From Streptomyces althioticus (GTDB lineage: Bacteria > Actinomycetota > Actinomycetes > Streptomycetales > Streptomycetaceae): a DNA stretch of 64,000 nucleotides. The notes below the pieces were generated by a model. That model had not been told where the DNA came from, made no database searches, and worked only from the letters and a program-made list of their open reading frames with translations. Below are positions 1-8,643 of the stretch, piece by piece (positions within the stretch are counted from its first letter, which is position 1; each line of letters begins with the position of its first letter). A program made the translations under genes and the position numbers. Location: assembly GCA_014649355.1 (NCBI GenBank), contig BMSW01000025.1, forward strand, positions 1 through 64,000, in the 5' to 3' direction.

Positions 1-245
1 GGCAGCGCGTCCGCGTCGTCCTGCGTCGGACACGCCACCCGCACGATCTGGCAGCCCGACGCCGTCAGCTCCGCGATCTGCTGCAGCGTCGCGCCGATGT
101 CCGACGTGCGCGTGGTCGTCATCGACTGCACCGACACCGGCGCGTTCCCGCCCACCGCCACCGAGCCGACCTGGATCTGCCGGCTCCTCCGGCGCACCGC
201 GAGCGTGGCCGGGACCTCGGGGAGGCCCAGGGAGACTGCGGTCAT
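1..245 (-). CDS. ispG: 4-hydroxy-3-methylbut-2-enyl diphosphate synthase IspG (partial, N-terminus)
   Basis: IspG (GcpE) is the [4Fe-4S] enzyme that turns methylerythritol cyclodiphosphate into HMBPP in the MEP isoprenoid pathway. Only about the first 81 residues are present; the gene runs off the left edge. The visible part has the family N-terminus: a basic RRRSRQIQVGS stretch, the QSMTTT motif, then a conserved block ending VRVACP. The ATG lies 5 nt after the hpnH stop, and its Shine-Dalgarno GGGAG overlaps that stop, so it is very likely co-transcribed with the hopanoid genes and feeds C5 units to them. The [4Fe-4S] cysteines lie outside the window. Confidence 0.93.
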   Translation of the reverse strand, partial: MTAVSLGLPEVPATLAVRRRSRQIQVGSVAVGGNAPVSVQSMTTTRTSDIGATLQQIAELTASGCQIVRVACPTQDDADAL

Positions 246-250
246 CTGCG

Positions 251-1273
251 TCACTCCCTGTTCGACGAGACGGTCTCGCGCATGGCGCGCAGGGACTCCT
301 TCAGGGAGCCCATGGTGGCGAGGACGGCGGTGGGCTCGTAGCCGCAGTGCGCCATGCAGTTGGCGCAGCGCGGGTCCTTGCCGCGGCCGTACTGGTCCCA
401 GTCGGTGTCCTCGATGAGCTCCCGGTAGGTCGGCACGTAGCCGTCGCTCATCAGGTAGCAGGGGCGCTGCCAGCCGAACAGGGAGTAGTTGGGGATCGCC
501 CAGGCGGTGCAGGGGAAGTCCACCTTGCCCTCGAGGAAGTCGAGGAACAGCGGGGAGTGGTTGAGCCGCCAGCGGCGCCGGTTGCCGCCGGAGAAGGCCT
601 TCTTGAACAGCTCGCGGGTCTGCTCCACGCCCAGGAAGTGCTCCTGGTCGGGCGCCTTCTCGTAGGCGTAGGCGGGCGAGATCATCATCTCGTCGACCTT
701 GAGGTCGTCGTTGAGGAAGTTGAGGACCTCGACGACGGTCTGCGGGGTGTCGGTGTTGAAGAACGTCGAGTTGGTGGTGACCCGGAAGCCGCGCCGCTTG
801 GCCTCCTTGATGGCCTCCACGGCCTCGTCGAACACGCCCTCCTTGGCGACGGACTCGTCGTGCCGCTCCCGCAGCCCGTCGATGTGCACCGCGAACGCGA
901 AGTACGGCGACGGGGTGAACTTGTCCATCTTCTTGCGCATCAGCAGCGCGTTGGTGCACAGGAAGACGTACTTCCGGCGGGCCACCAGCTGACGCACGAT
1001 CTCGTCGATCTGGGGGTGCATCAGGGGCTCGCCGCCGGCGATCGACACCATGGGCGCCCCGGACTCCAGGACGGCGCCGACGGCCTGCGCGACGGGCATG
1101 CGCTGCTTGAGCACGCCGGCCGGATGCTGGATCTTGCCGCAGCCCTCGCACTTGAGGTTGCAGGCGAAGAGCGGTTCCAGCTCCACGATGAGCGGGAACT
1201 TGTCCCGCCCGCGGAGCTTCTGTTCGGCCAAGTATGTAGCGACCTTGATGGACTGACGCAGCGGCATGGCCAT
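251..1273 (-). CDS. hpnH: Hopanoid biosynthesis radical SAM protein HpnH (adenosylhopane synthase)
   Basis: HpnH is the radical SAM enzyme that attaches a 5'-deoxyadenosyl group to hopene, giving adenosylhopane, the first step of side-chain extension. The 340-aa product has the radical SAM CxxxCxxC motif at residues 38-45 (CNLKCEGC), a glycine-rich AGGEPL segment near residue 100, and a cysteine-rich C-terminal region (ANCMAHCGYE). The start chosen is the ATG at 1273, because AGGAGG sits 6 nt upstream; an ATG 13 codons earlier has no comparable site. The Shine-Dalgarno overlaps the end of hpnG, so translation is probably coupled. Confidence 0.95.
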   Translation of the reverse strand: MAMPLRQSIKVATYLAEQKLRGRDKFPLIVELEPLFACNLKCEGCGKIQHPAGVLKQRMPVAQAVGAVLESGAPMVSIAGGEPLMHPQIDEIVRQLVARRKYVFLCTNALLMRKKMDKFTPSPYFAFAVHIDGLRERHDESVAKEGVFDEAVEAIKEAKRRGFRVTTNSTFFNTDTPQTVVEVLNFLNDDLKVDEMMISPAYAYEKAPDQEHFLGVEQTRELFKKAFSGGNRRRWRLNHSPLFLDFLEGKVDFPCTAWAIPNYSLFGWQRPCYLMSDGYVPTYRELIEDTDWDQYGRGKDPRCANCMAHCGYEPTAVLATMGSLKESLRAMRETVSSNRE

Positions 1274-1278
1274 CTGGC

Positions 1279-1920
1279 TCACCTCCTGGGGAGCAGCAAG
1301 GAACGGTGCCATTCATAGAAAGCCGGGAGTACGGAACGAAGGACACGGAAAGCCGATATTCCACCGCGGACCGTGCCGATGCGGACGAGTTCGTGTTCAG
1401 GAGCGTCCACGACCACCCGGACGGCCGCAACCGGGCGCTCGGCCGCGCGGACGGCGCTCAGGAGCGTGGCGGCCGACTCCATGTCCACCGCGATCGCGCC
1501 GGTGGCGAGGAGGTCGGAGCGTTCGTGGCCGCGGACGACGTGGTCGGAGCCGGTGAGGGGGCCGGTGTGCACGGTGCGTCCGGGCACCCCGCGCTTCAGT
1601 TCCTTCACCAGCAGTTCGGTGCCGACGCACGGCACGGTGCCGCGCGGGTCCCGGGTCTCCTCGGCGACGACCAGGTCGCCGGGGTGCATGCCGGGGGCGA
1701 GGCCCGCGCAGAAGCCGGTGGCGAGGACGGCGGCCCCGCGCATCGCCGGGTCGGCGAGCACGCGGGTGACGGACCGTTCGGCCGCCGCCGGTCCCATGCC
1801 GGTGCGCAGCACGGTGACCGGCCCGCCCGGGGTGGTGCGCTCCCGCCTGCGCAGCGCGAACTGTTCGATGCCGAGCGCGCAGGCGACCAGCAGCGGGGCG
1901 GGGGCGGGCCGGCCGCTCAT
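1279..1920 (-). CDS. hpnG: Adenosylhopane nucleosidase/phosphorylase-family protein HpnG
   Basis: HpnG removes adenine from adenosylhopane, giving the ribosylhopane/phosphoribosylhopane precursor of bacteriohopanetetrol. The 213-aa protein has the purine nucleoside phosphorylase fold pattern: an RTGMGP loop near residues 40-45, a central ATGFCAGL segment, and the VDMESAA motif that in MTAN-like enzymes contacts the ribose. Its ATG overlaps the shc stop (TGATG), so it is translationally coupled. It sits between the cyclase and HpnH as in other actinobacterial hopanoid operons. General PNP-family identity is certain; the HpnG assignment rests mainly on context. Confidence 0.9.
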   Translation of the reverse strand: MSGRPAPAPLLVACALGIEQFALRRRERTTPGGPVTVLRTGMGPAAAERSVTRVLADPAMRGAAVLATGFCAGLAPGMHPGDLVVAEETRDPRGTVPCVGTELLVKELKRGVPGRTVHTGPLTGSDHVVRGHERSDLLATGAIAVDMESAATLLSAVRAAERPVAAVRVVVDAPEHELVRIGTVRGGISAFRVLRSVLPAFYEWHRSLLLPRR

Positions 1921-3959
1921 CAGCTGCCCTTCGCGTCGGCGAGCGCCTGCGCGGAGCCCGCCGTCGCCTCGGCCGGCTTCGCGGCGAACGGCTCACCGTG
2001 GACGTACCGGCCGAGCGCGGTGAGCGGGAACACCTGCCGGTAGAGGTGGTAGTTGATGGAGAAGTCCCAGGGGAAGCCGGTGCCGGTGAAGTACGGCTCG
2101 TCCCAGGAGCCGTCGTCCCGCTGGGTGTTCGCCAGCCAGGCGACGCCCCGTTCGACCGCCTCGGAGTCCCGCTCCCCCGCCGCGAGCAGCGCCATCAGCG
2201 CCCAGGCGGTCTGGGAGGCGGTGGAGGCGCCCTTTCCGCTCCACTCCTTGACGTAGCGGTAGGAGCGCAGGTCCTCGCCCCAGCCGCCGTCGTCGTTCTG
2301 CACCTTCTCCAGCCAGGCCACGGCCCGCCGGACCGCCGGGTGGGACGTGGGGATGCCGGCCGCGGTCAGGGCGGGGACCACGGAGCCGGTGCCGTAGAGG
2401 TAGTTGACGCCCCAGCGGCCGAACCACGAGCCGTCCGGCTCCTGTTCGGCGAGGAGCCACTCCACGCCTCGCCGGGTGCGCGGGTCCTGGGCGAGCCCTT
2501 CGACGGCGAGCATCTCCACGACGTGCGCGGTGACGTCGGCCGACGGCGGGTCGATGACCTCGCCGAAGTCGCAGAACGGCAGCCGGTTGGGGAACGGGCT
2601 GGTGTTGTCGACGTCGAAGGCGCCCCAGGCTCCGTTCTTCGACTGCATGCCGAGGTTCCAGCGCACCCCGCGCCCGACGGCGTTGTCCAGCCGCTCCGGG
2701 TCGTGGTGCTTGACCCGGCGCAGCGCGAGGACCACCTCGGCGGTGTCGTCGATGTCGGGGTAGTTGTCGTTGTGGAACTCGAACGCCCAGCCACCCGGCG
2801 GGAGATGGGGCCGGCGCACCGACCAGTCGCCGGGCCGCACCACCTGCTCGCCGAGCATCCAGTCGGCGGCCTTGACCAGGGCCGGGTGGTCGGCGGGCAC
2901 GCCCGCGTCGGCCAGCGCGATGGTGGCGAGGCAGGTGTCCCACACCGGGGACTGGCAGGCCTCGATCATCCGGGCGCCGTCCTCGCGCCACACGGCGAAC
3001 CGGTCGAGGGACTCCAGACCGGCGCGCATCACCGGGTGGTTGAGGTCGTAGCCGAGCAGGTGCAGGGCGATGACCGAGTACACGGCCGGGGGCTGGATGC
3101 CGCCCCAGCAGCCGTCGTTCTCCTGCCGTTCGATGATCCAGCGGGCGGCGGTGTTCATCGCGGCCCGGCGCAGCCGGCGGGGGACGGCCCGGCGCAGCTT
3201 GTGCAAGCCCCTGTCGAGCCGCTGGAAGGCGCCGTCCCAGGTGTTCGCCGGGGCGAACGGCCGGGGAGGGCTGGGGTTCGCCGGGTCGGTGTGCAGCTCG
3301 TCCAGCGGGAACGGGGCGGGGCGCACCGGCCGCTCGGCGGAGACGATGGTGAGCGGCACGATGGTCTGCCGCGCCCAGCAGCCGAAGTCGTAGATGTTGA
3401 GCGGCACCCAGGTGGGGAACCAGATCAGCTCGGGCGGCAGTTCGGGCAGGTCCTCCCACTTCCACCAGCCGAACAGGGCCAGCCAGATGCGGGTGAAGAC
3501 CCGGGACGCGGCGATGCCGCCCTGCTCACGGACCCAGGCGGACGCCCTCGCCATGTGCGGGGCGTCGGGGGCGTCGCCGGCCAGTCTGAGCGCGACGTAC
3601 GCCTCGATGGTGGCGGACAGGTCGCCGGGCCCGCCGTAGAAGGTGGCCCAGGTGCCGTCCTCGCGCTGCTCCCCGCGGATGAACAGGGCGGCGGCGCGGG
3701 TGGTGTCCTCGTCGCTGATGCCGAGGAACTGACGCAGCAGCAGGTCCTCGGCGTCCATCGTGACGTTCGTCTCGAGGTCGCCCTTCCACCAGCCCTCGTC
3801 GCTCTGACGGGACAGCAGGAAGTCGGTGGCGCGCCGTACGGCGCGGGCGGCGATGTCGGGTACCCCGGCCGCCTCGGGGATGTCGGTGTCGTGTTCGCTG
3901 GCCGCGGTGAGCCGGGACGGCGAGGCCGCCCCGGTGCTTCCGTCGGTCGTCGCTGTCAT
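1920..3959 (-). CDS. shc: Squalene-hopene cyclase
   Basis: Squalene-hopene cyclase is a monotopic membrane enzyme that folds squalene into pentacyclic hopene or hopanol. The 679-aa length is normal for bacterial enzymes. The catalytic DxDD acid motif is present as DIDD at about residues 401-404, and several QW repeats that brace the alpha/alpha barrel are visible (QENDGCWGG, QEPDGSWFGRWG, QNDDGGWGED, QRDDGSWDEPYFTG). The N-terminus has a short Ser/Thr/Ala-rich extension before the first repeat (FLLSRQSDEGWWKGDLE). The ATG is preceded by GAAGGGGAAG. A 113-nt gap with a strong hairpin separates it from the polyprenyl synthase upstream. Confidence 0.97.
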   Translation of the reverse strand: MTATTDGSTGAASPSRLTAASEHDTDIPEAAGVPDIAARAVRRATDFLLSRQSDEGWWKGDLETNVTMDAEDLLLRQFLGISDEDTTRAAALFIRGEQREDGTWATFYGGPGDLSATIEAYVALRLAGDAPDAPHMARASAWVREQGGIAASRVFTRIWLALFGWWKWEDLPELPPELIWFPTWVPLNIYDFGCWARQTIVPLTIVSAERPVRPAPFPLDELHTDPANPSPPRPFAPANTWDGAFQRLDRGLHKLRRAVPRRLRRAAMNTAARWIIERQENDGCWGGIQPPAVYSVIALHLLGYDLNHPVMRAGLESLDRFAVWREDGARMIEACQSPVWDTCLATIALADAGVPADHPALVKAADWMLGEQVVRPGDWSVRRPHLPPGGWAFEFHNDNYPDIDDTAEVVLALRRVKHHDPERLDNAVGRGVRWNLGMQSKNGAWGAFDVDNTSPFPNRLPFCDFGEVIDPPSADVTAHVVEMLAVEGLAQDPRTRRGVEWLLAEQEPDGSWFGRWGVNYLYGTGSVVPALTAAGIPTSHPAVRRAVAWLEKVQNDDGGWGEDLRSYRYVKEWSGKGASTASQTAWALMALLAAGERDSEAVERGVAWLANTQRDDGSWDEPYFTGTGFPWDFSINYHLYRQVFPLTALGRYVHGEPFAAKPAEATAGSAQALADAKGS

Positions 3960-4013
3960 GGCTTCCCCTTCGTGCAGTCCTGCAAGTGGTGCGTCTGCTG
4001 TGGGTCCGCCGTC

Positions 4014-4038
4014 GGCCGGTGGGGTGCTCCCACCGGCC
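4014..4038 (-). terminator. Hairpin between polyprenyl synthase and shc (possible attenuator)
   Basis: A perfect 10-bp inverted repeat (GGCCGGTGGG and its complement, 4014-4023 and 4029-4038) with a 5-nt loop lies in the only sizeable gap of the hopanoid operon, 3' of the polyprenyl synthase and 5' of shc. There is no T tract. It could be a weak terminator, a processing or stability element, or an attenuator that sets the ratio of squalene-making to cyclising enzymes. The function is inferred. Confidence 0.45.
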
Positions 4039-4072
4039 GGCGACTACGCGAGGGCTATTCGACCGATAGTGA

Positions 4073-5209
4073 TCATCTCTTTCGTACGACGACGAAGTCC
4101 GCGAGCGCCGTGAACTGTTCCCGCACCCGGTCGGGCATGTCCACGACGTCGAGGGCCTCGATGGCGATGGTGTGCTGGCGTCGTGCCTCCTCGGCGGTCC
4201 ACTCACGGCCGCCGGCCTCCTCGATGAGGGCGGCACGGGCCGCGAACTCCTCCTCGGAGAAGTTCGCGAAGTCGCTGCTCTTGGCGTCGGCGGCGAGGAT
4301 CTCGCCGAGCCGGGTCGCGGCCGGGCCGTTTGCGGCGAGCGCGGCCACGACCGGGAGGGACTTCTTGCGCTGGCGCAGGTCGCTCCAGGTCTGCTTGCCG
4401 GTGGACTCCGGGTCGCCCCAGATGCCGAGCAGGTCGTCGACCGCCTGGAAGGCCAGGCCCAGGTGGTGGCCGTAGCGCTCGAGGGCGTCGGCGGTGCGCT
4501 CGTCGGCGCCGCCGAGGACCGCGCCGATGGAGCTGGCGCAGGCGAGCAGGGCGCCGGTCTTGTTGCCCTCCATCTCCAGGCACTCCTCGACGCTGACCCG
4601 GTCGCGGTGCTCGTAGGAGATGTCCTGGGCCTGACCGTCGATCAGTGCGCGGCTGGCCCGGGTGAGGCGGCGGGTGGCGCGGCCGGCCTCGACGGTGCCG
4701 AGCTCCAGCAGCACCTCGTTGGCCAGGGCGAACAGGGCGTCGCCGACCAGGATGGCCTGGGCGGGGCCGTGCACCTTCCAGACGGTGTCGCGGTGCCGGC
4801 GCTGCTCGTCGCCGTCCATCAGGTCGTCGTGCAGCAGCGAGAAGTTGTGGACCAGCTCGACGGCGACCGCTCCGGGCACGCCGGTCTGCGGAGCGGCGCC
4901 CGTGACCTCGGCGGACAGCACGGCGAGGGCGGGGCGCACGGCCTTGCCGCCGTCGCCGTCCGCGGGCCGGCCCTGGGCGTCGATCCAGCCGAAGTGGTAG
5001 GCGGCGACCGTGTCCATGGGAGGCGCCAGGCGGTCGACGGCCGCCCGCAGTACCGGCGTGGCCAGGGTCCGCCCGCGCTCCAGGAGCGCGGACACGTCCA
5101 CCGCGGTCCTTCGAGCGGCCTGCGAGGCCGGGGGCACAGTGGGCACAGTGTCTCCTCTTGTTGCGGTACCGGGGGTGCGGGGACCTGCCGCGCCGCTCTG
5201 CTGCAGCAT
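4073..5209 (-). CDS. Polyprenyl (all-trans) diphosphate synthase of the hopanoid operon
   Basis: A trans-isoprenyl diphosphate synthase that condenses IPP with an allylic diphosphate. By context it supplies farnesyl diphosphate to HpnC/HpnD, though chain length cannot be read safely from sequence. The 378-aa product has the first aspartate-rich motif DDLMDGD at about residues 127-133 and the second as DDLLGIWGD at about 256, the form common in actinobacterial FPP/GGPP synthases. About 45 residues of Pro/Thr/Ala-rich sequence precede the conserved domain. The ATG at 5209 overlaps the hpnE stop (TGATG). In-frame sequence upstream is out-of-frame hpnE and is excluded. Confidence 0.92.
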   Translation of the reverse strand: MLQQSGAAGPRTPGTATRGDTVPTVPPASQAARRTAVDVSALLERGRTLATPVLRAAVDRLAPPMDTVAAYHFGWIDAQGRPADGDGGKAVRPALAVLSAEVTGAAPQTGVPGAVAVELVHNFSLLHDDLMDGDEQRRHRDTVWKVHGPAQAILVGDALFALANEVLLELGTVEAGRATRRLTRASRALIDGQAQDISYEHRDRVSVEECLEMEGNKTGALLACASSIGAVLGGADERTADALERYGHHLGLAFQAVDDLLGIWGDPESTGKQTWSDLRQRKKSLPVVAALAANGPAATRLGEILAADAKSSDFANFSEEEFAARAALIEEAGGREWTAEEARRQHTIAIEALDVVDMPDRVREQFTALADFVVVRKR

Positions 5210-6639
5210 CAGGCGGCCTCCTCGAGCGCGAAGAGGTGGCGCGGGCGGGGCCGGCCGAGGGCGCCGAGCGCGGCGTCCGCCGCGCCGACGCCGCTGCGGA
5301 CCGCACTCTCCATGGTCGCGGGCCACCCGGTGGCGGTCCACGCTCCGGCCAGGTAGAGGCCGGGTGCCTTGGTGCGGGCGCCGGGCCTGAGGCGTCCGAC
5401 GCCGGGGGCGGGAACGAAGGTCGCGGTGCGCTCCCGGGTGACGAAGAAGTCGAGGACCTCGGCGCCGCGGGTGCGCGGCAGCAGCCGCTCCAGTTCGGGC
5501 AGGTACCTCTCGCGCAGGTCGGCGACGGGCGCGTCGATGTCGTCGTGGGCGACCGACTGGGACAGCGCCAGGTACTGGCCGTGGCGCAGCCCGGAGGCGT
5601 CGGTGCGGTCGAAGACCCACTGCACGGGGGTGCCGAGCGCGGCGAAGAAGGGCCGGGTGAGCACCGTGCGGTCGTAGACGACGTGCACGTTGAGGATGGG
5701 GGCGGTGTCGATGCCGAGCAGCCGGTCCGGGTCGTCGAGGGCGCCCGCGGGCAGCAGGGCGTGCGCCTCGCGCTGGGGCACGGCGAGGACGACGGCGTCG
5801 GCGCGGAGCGTCTCGCCGGGGATGTCGACGCTCCAGCCGCCGTCACCGTCGGCGCGCACGGAGCTGACGCGGGTGCGGGTCTCGGTGCGTACGCCGGCGG
5901 CGTCGAGGGCCTCACGGGCGAGCCGGTCGTGCAGGTCGCCGAGCGGCACCCGGGCCCAGCCGATGTCGGCGGCGCCGGGGTCGGAGAGCAGGCCGGTCTT
6001 GAACACCATCGCGGCGAGCGCCAGCGAGGAGTCGCCGGCGACGGCGTTGAGGGTGGCGACGCCGACCAGGTCCCACAGTGCTTCGACGGCGCGCGGGGAC
6101 TGGCCGTGGGCGGCGAGCCAGCTGCCGAAGTCCTGCTCGTCCAGGGCGGGGTCGTCGAGGTCGAGGCCCTTCAGCGCGAGCGCGGCGCGGCCCACCTTCG
6201 CCCGGTCGGCGAGCGAGAGGTGGGGGTACGCGGCGAGGCTGCGGCCGAGGTGGAGAGGCACCGGCAGCGGGTCGCGCCGCAGCCGTCCCAGCCGCCGTCC
6301 CTCGGGGCGGTCCGCGTCGACCACGGGCACGTCGAGGCGGTTCTGCAGCGGGGCCAGGTCCGCGCCCCCGATACGGTCGAGGAACCAGCGGTAGGCGGTG
6401 CAGCAGCGCAGGTAGACGTGCTGGCCGTTGTCGACGGTCAGGTCGCCGCGCTTGAAGGAGAAGGCGAGTCCGCCCAGGCGGGGCCGTCCTTCGAGCAGCG
6501 TGACGCGCACTCCGGCGTCGGCGAGGGCGAGGGCGGCGGTGGTGCCGGCCAGTCCGCCGCCGACCACGACGGCGTGGCGTCCCGGCGGGACCGGGCCGTC
6601 CGTGTGCGGGGCTCCCTCGGAGCGTGTGCGGTGGCTCAT
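5209..6639 (-). CDS. hpnE: Hydroxysqualene dehydroxylase HpnE
   Basis: HpnE is the FAD-dependent amine-oxidase-fold enzyme that reductively removes the hydroxyl of hydroxysqualene, the last step of the HpnCDE route to squalene. The 476-aa protein has the dinucleotide-binding GGGLAG at residues 27-32 with the ribose-binding Glu at 50, a RLGGLAFSF segment, and the C-terminal FAD motif (LYLAGAWTATGWPATMESAV, near residue 430). The start overlaps the stop of the preceding 39-aa gene by 4 nt (ATGA), and the stop overlaps the polyprenyl synthase start, so it is coupled on both sides. Confidence 0.95.
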   Translation of the reverse strand: MSHRTRSEGAPHTDGPVPPGRHAVVVGGGLAGTTAALALADAGVRVTLLEGRPRLGGLAFSFKRGDLTVDNGQHVYLRCCTAYRWFLDRIGGADLAPLQNRLDVPVVDADRPEGRRLGRLRRDPLPVPLHLGRSLAAYPHLSLADRAKVGRAALALKGLDLDDPALDEQDFGSWLAAHGQSPRAVEALWDLVGVATLNAVAGDSSLALAAMVFKTGLLSDPGAADIGWARVPLGDLHDRLAREALDAAGVRTETRTRVSSVRADGDGGWSVDIPGETLRADAVVLAVPQREAHALLPAGALDDPDRLLGIDTAPILNVHVVYDRTVLTRPFFAALGTPVQWVFDRTDASGLRHGQYLALSQSVAHDDIDAPVADLRERYLPELERLLPRTRGAEVLDFFVTRERTATFVPAPGVGRLRPGARTKAPGLYLAGAWTATGWPATMESAVRSGVGAADAALGALGRPRPRHLFALEEAA

Positions 6640-6755
6640 GCGCCCTCCCCCGGCCTGCCGGGCGCGACAGGTGCGCGGCCGGCCGTCTCGGTGAGGGACG
6701 CGGGGACGCGGCGGAGGGTTGCCCGCCGCTTTCCGTCCGGGTAGGGGGTGTCCAT
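6636..6755 (-). CDS. 39-aa conserved small protein within the hopanoid operon (DUF6380-like)
   Basis: A 39-residue reading frame, MDTPYPDGKRRATLRRVPAS at its start and PGEGA at its end, exactly fills the gap between hpnD and hpnE. Its ATG overlaps the hpnD stop (TGATG) and its TGA overlaps the hpnE ATG (ATGA), the same couplings used by the known genes around it. That is strong evidence that it is translated. The product is basic and Arg/Pro-rich, with no membrane segment or cysteine. From memory it resembles short Streptomyces proteins named DUF6380 found at this position. Function is unknown; it may simply carry ribosomes across, or bind HpnD/HpnE. Confidence 0.8.
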   Translation of the reverse strand: MDTPYPDGKRRATLRRVPASLTETAGRAPVAPGRPGEGA

Positions 6756-7705
6756 CAGGCGCGCCTCCCGACGGTGCGCCGGGACACGTGCCGGGTGTCG
6801 AGGCCGGACAGGCCGCGCACCGCCACGTACGCCTTCTCCCGTCCGGGCAGGGAGACCCGGCCGCGCAGCACGGCCTCGGGGTCGCGCTCGATGCGGTCCA
6901 GGAGACGGCGGTAGATGCCGGCCATGGCGGCGACGCAGGCGCCGCTGCGCCGGTCGAGCATGGGGAGCAGCCGGTAGCCCTCGGCGAAGAGGGCGCGGGC
7001 CCTGCGCACCTCGAAGTGCACCAGGCCGGCGAAGTCCGAGCCCTGAGGGGGTGTCGGTCCGGCGAAGCCGTCGGAGCAGCCGAACTTGGCGAGGTCGTCG
7101 GCGGGCAGGTAGGTGCGCCCGTTCTCGGCGTCCTCGCGGACGTCGCGCAGGATGTTGGTGAGCTGGAGCGCCAGGCCCAGCGTGTCGGCGTACTCGGAGG
7201 CGCGTTCCACGCCGCGCGCGCCGGGCTCGGTGCCGAAGACGCCGAGCGAGAGCCTGCCGATGGCGCCGGCGACGCAGCGGCAGTAGACCTTCAGGTCGTC
7301 CCAGGTCTCGTACGTCTCGCCGCGCAGGTCCATCTGGACCCCGTCGATGAGTTCGTCCAGGCCGCCGAGCGGGATCGGGAAGTGCGTGGCGGCGTGGGAG
7401 AGGGCGACCGCGACCGGATCGGTGTCGTCCTCCTCGACCGCGCCCTCCCGGATCCGGGTGAGCAGCGTGCGGGTGTCCTCGAGACGGGCGACCTTGACGT
7501 CCTGGGGCAGCGGGCCGTCACCGATGTCGTCGACCCGCCGGGAGAACGCGTACAGGGCCGACATGGCGCGCCGCTTGGGCGTCGGCAGCAGCCGGATGCC
7601 GTAGGCGAAGTTGCGCGCCTGCTGGCCGGTGACGGTCTCGCAGTAGCTGTAGGCGGCGAGTACCGGTGCGGACGCGGCTGGCTGGGACTCCACGGTCCGG
7701 ATCAC
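6755..7705 (-). CDS. hpnD: Presqualene diphosphate synthase HpnD
   Basis: HpnD condenses two farnesyl diphosphates to presqualene diphosphate, the first step of the bacterial HpnCDE squalene pathway. The 316-aa product is a class I squalene/phytoene synthase: first Asp-rich motif DDIGD at residues 59-63, second as RDVRED at about 187-192, followed by GRTYLP. The GTG start at 7705 overlaps the hpnC stop (GTGA). The second GTG (codon 5) is an alternative. HpnC and HpnD are paralogues; this one is called HpnD from its position next to hpnE and its longer C-terminal region ending in a conserved LPGREKAYVAVRG stretch. Confidence 0.93.
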   Translation of the reverse strand: MIRTVESQPAASAPVLAAYSYCETVTGQQARNFAYGIRLLPTPKRRAMSALYAFSRRVDDIGDGPLPQDVKVARLEDTRTLLTRIREGAVEEDDTDPVAVALSHAATHFPIPLGGLDELIDGVQMDLRGETYETWDDLKVYCRCVAGAIGRLSLGVFGTEPGARGVERASEYADTLGLALQLTNILRDVREDAENGRTYLPADDLAKFGCSDGFAGPTPPQGSDFAGLVHFEVRRARALFAEGYRLLPMLDRRSGACVAAMAGIYRRLLDRIERDPEAVLRGRVSLPGREKAYVAVRGLSGLDTRHVSRRTVGRRA

Positions 7706-8643
7706 CCCTTTCCTCGCAGAGTCGTGCCCGCCTCGCGCAGCAGCCGCAGCGTGCCGGGCTTGGGCGGGCCGGGAAGTACGTCGTGGCCGGCGTCCGCGAT
7801 CGCGCGGACGGCCGCCCTTCCTCCCGCCACGAACCCCGCGAGCAGGAGTCTGAGCCGGCCCCGGACGCTGCCCACCAGGGGTGCGCCCTCGTCCAGCAGG
7901 TCGAGGGCGCGCTGCGCCTGGAACGCGACGAGTGCGCGCACCGAGGCGCCGGCGGTGGGCGCGGCGAGGTCGGCCTCCTGGACGTGGAAGCGTTTCATGT
8001 CCGCGGCGGGCAGGTAGATGCGGTCGCGGCCGAGGTCCTCGGCGACGTCCTGAAGGTGCTCGACGATCTGCAGGGCGGTGCAGATCGCGTCGGAGCGCCG
8101 GATGCGCTCCGGTGTGGCGGTCCCGGTGACGGCGAGCACGAGGCGGCCGACCGGGTTGGCCGACAGCTCGCAGTAGGCGAGCAGGTCGTCGTAGGTCTCG
8201 TAGCGCGTGACCAGCTGGTCCTGGCGGTTCGCGGCGATCAGCCCGAGGAACGGCTCGGGGGTCAGCGCGCGGCGGCGGACCGTGGGCTCCAGGCGGAGCA
8301 GCAGGGGGTGACGGGGGGCCGGACCCGTCGGGTCGAACACGCGGTGAAGATCGGCTTCGAGGGCGTCCAGGAGGGTGAGGCGGTCACCGGCCTCCCCGTC
8401 GGGGACGCCGAGGGCGCGGGCGTCGGCCCCGCCGGGGGCGAGGTCGCCGTCGCCGATGTCGTCGACCAGACGGGCGAAGCCGTAGACGGCCATGAGGTCG
8501 TCGCGCCAGACCCTGGGCAGGAAGAAGGGCGCCACCGGGAAGTTCTCGGCGGCGGCCTTGTCGAGGGTGGCCCGTTCGAGGTCGCCGGGGTGCGCCCGGC
8601 CGGCGGCCGTCATCGCGGACTGCCCGGGGAGAGGACGGCGCAT
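7702..8643 (-). CDS. hpnC: Hydroxysqualene synthase HpnC
   Basis: HpnC converts presqualene diphosphate to hydroxysqualene, which HpnE then reduces. The 313-aa product has the squalene/phytoene synthase fold with DDIGDGD at residues 61-67 and the second motif QDVAED at about 198-203, followed by DRIYLP. The N-terminal block ENFPVAPFFLPRVWR is typical of HpnC. It is the first gene of the minus-strand hopanoid operon. The start is uncertain: ATG at 8643 is used, ATG at 8613 (MTAAGRA) is possible, and neither has a good Shine-Dalgarno. Confidence 0.93.
   Translation of the reverse strand: MRRPLPGQSAMTAAGRAHPGDLERATLDKAAAENFPVAPFFLPRVWRDDLMAVYGFARLVDDIGDGDLAPGGADARALGVPDGEAGDRLTLLDALEADLHRVFDPTGPAPRHPLLLRLEPTVRRRALTPEPFLGLIAANRQDQLVTRYETYDDLLAYCELSANPVGRLVLAVTGTATPERIRRSDAICTALQIVEHLQDVAEDLGRDRIYLPAADMKRFHVQEADLAAPTAGASVRALVAFQAQRALDLLDEGAPLVGSVRGRLRLLLAGFVAGGRAAVRAIADAGHDVLPGPPKPGTLRLLREAGTTLRGKG

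Noticed and set aside
1998..4475. 825-codon plus-strand open frame antisense to shc and the polyprenyl synthase
   Set aside because: It is composed of Gly/Val/Arg/His-rich low-complexity translation typical of GC-rich antisense frames; shc and the synthase on the other strand have full motif support.
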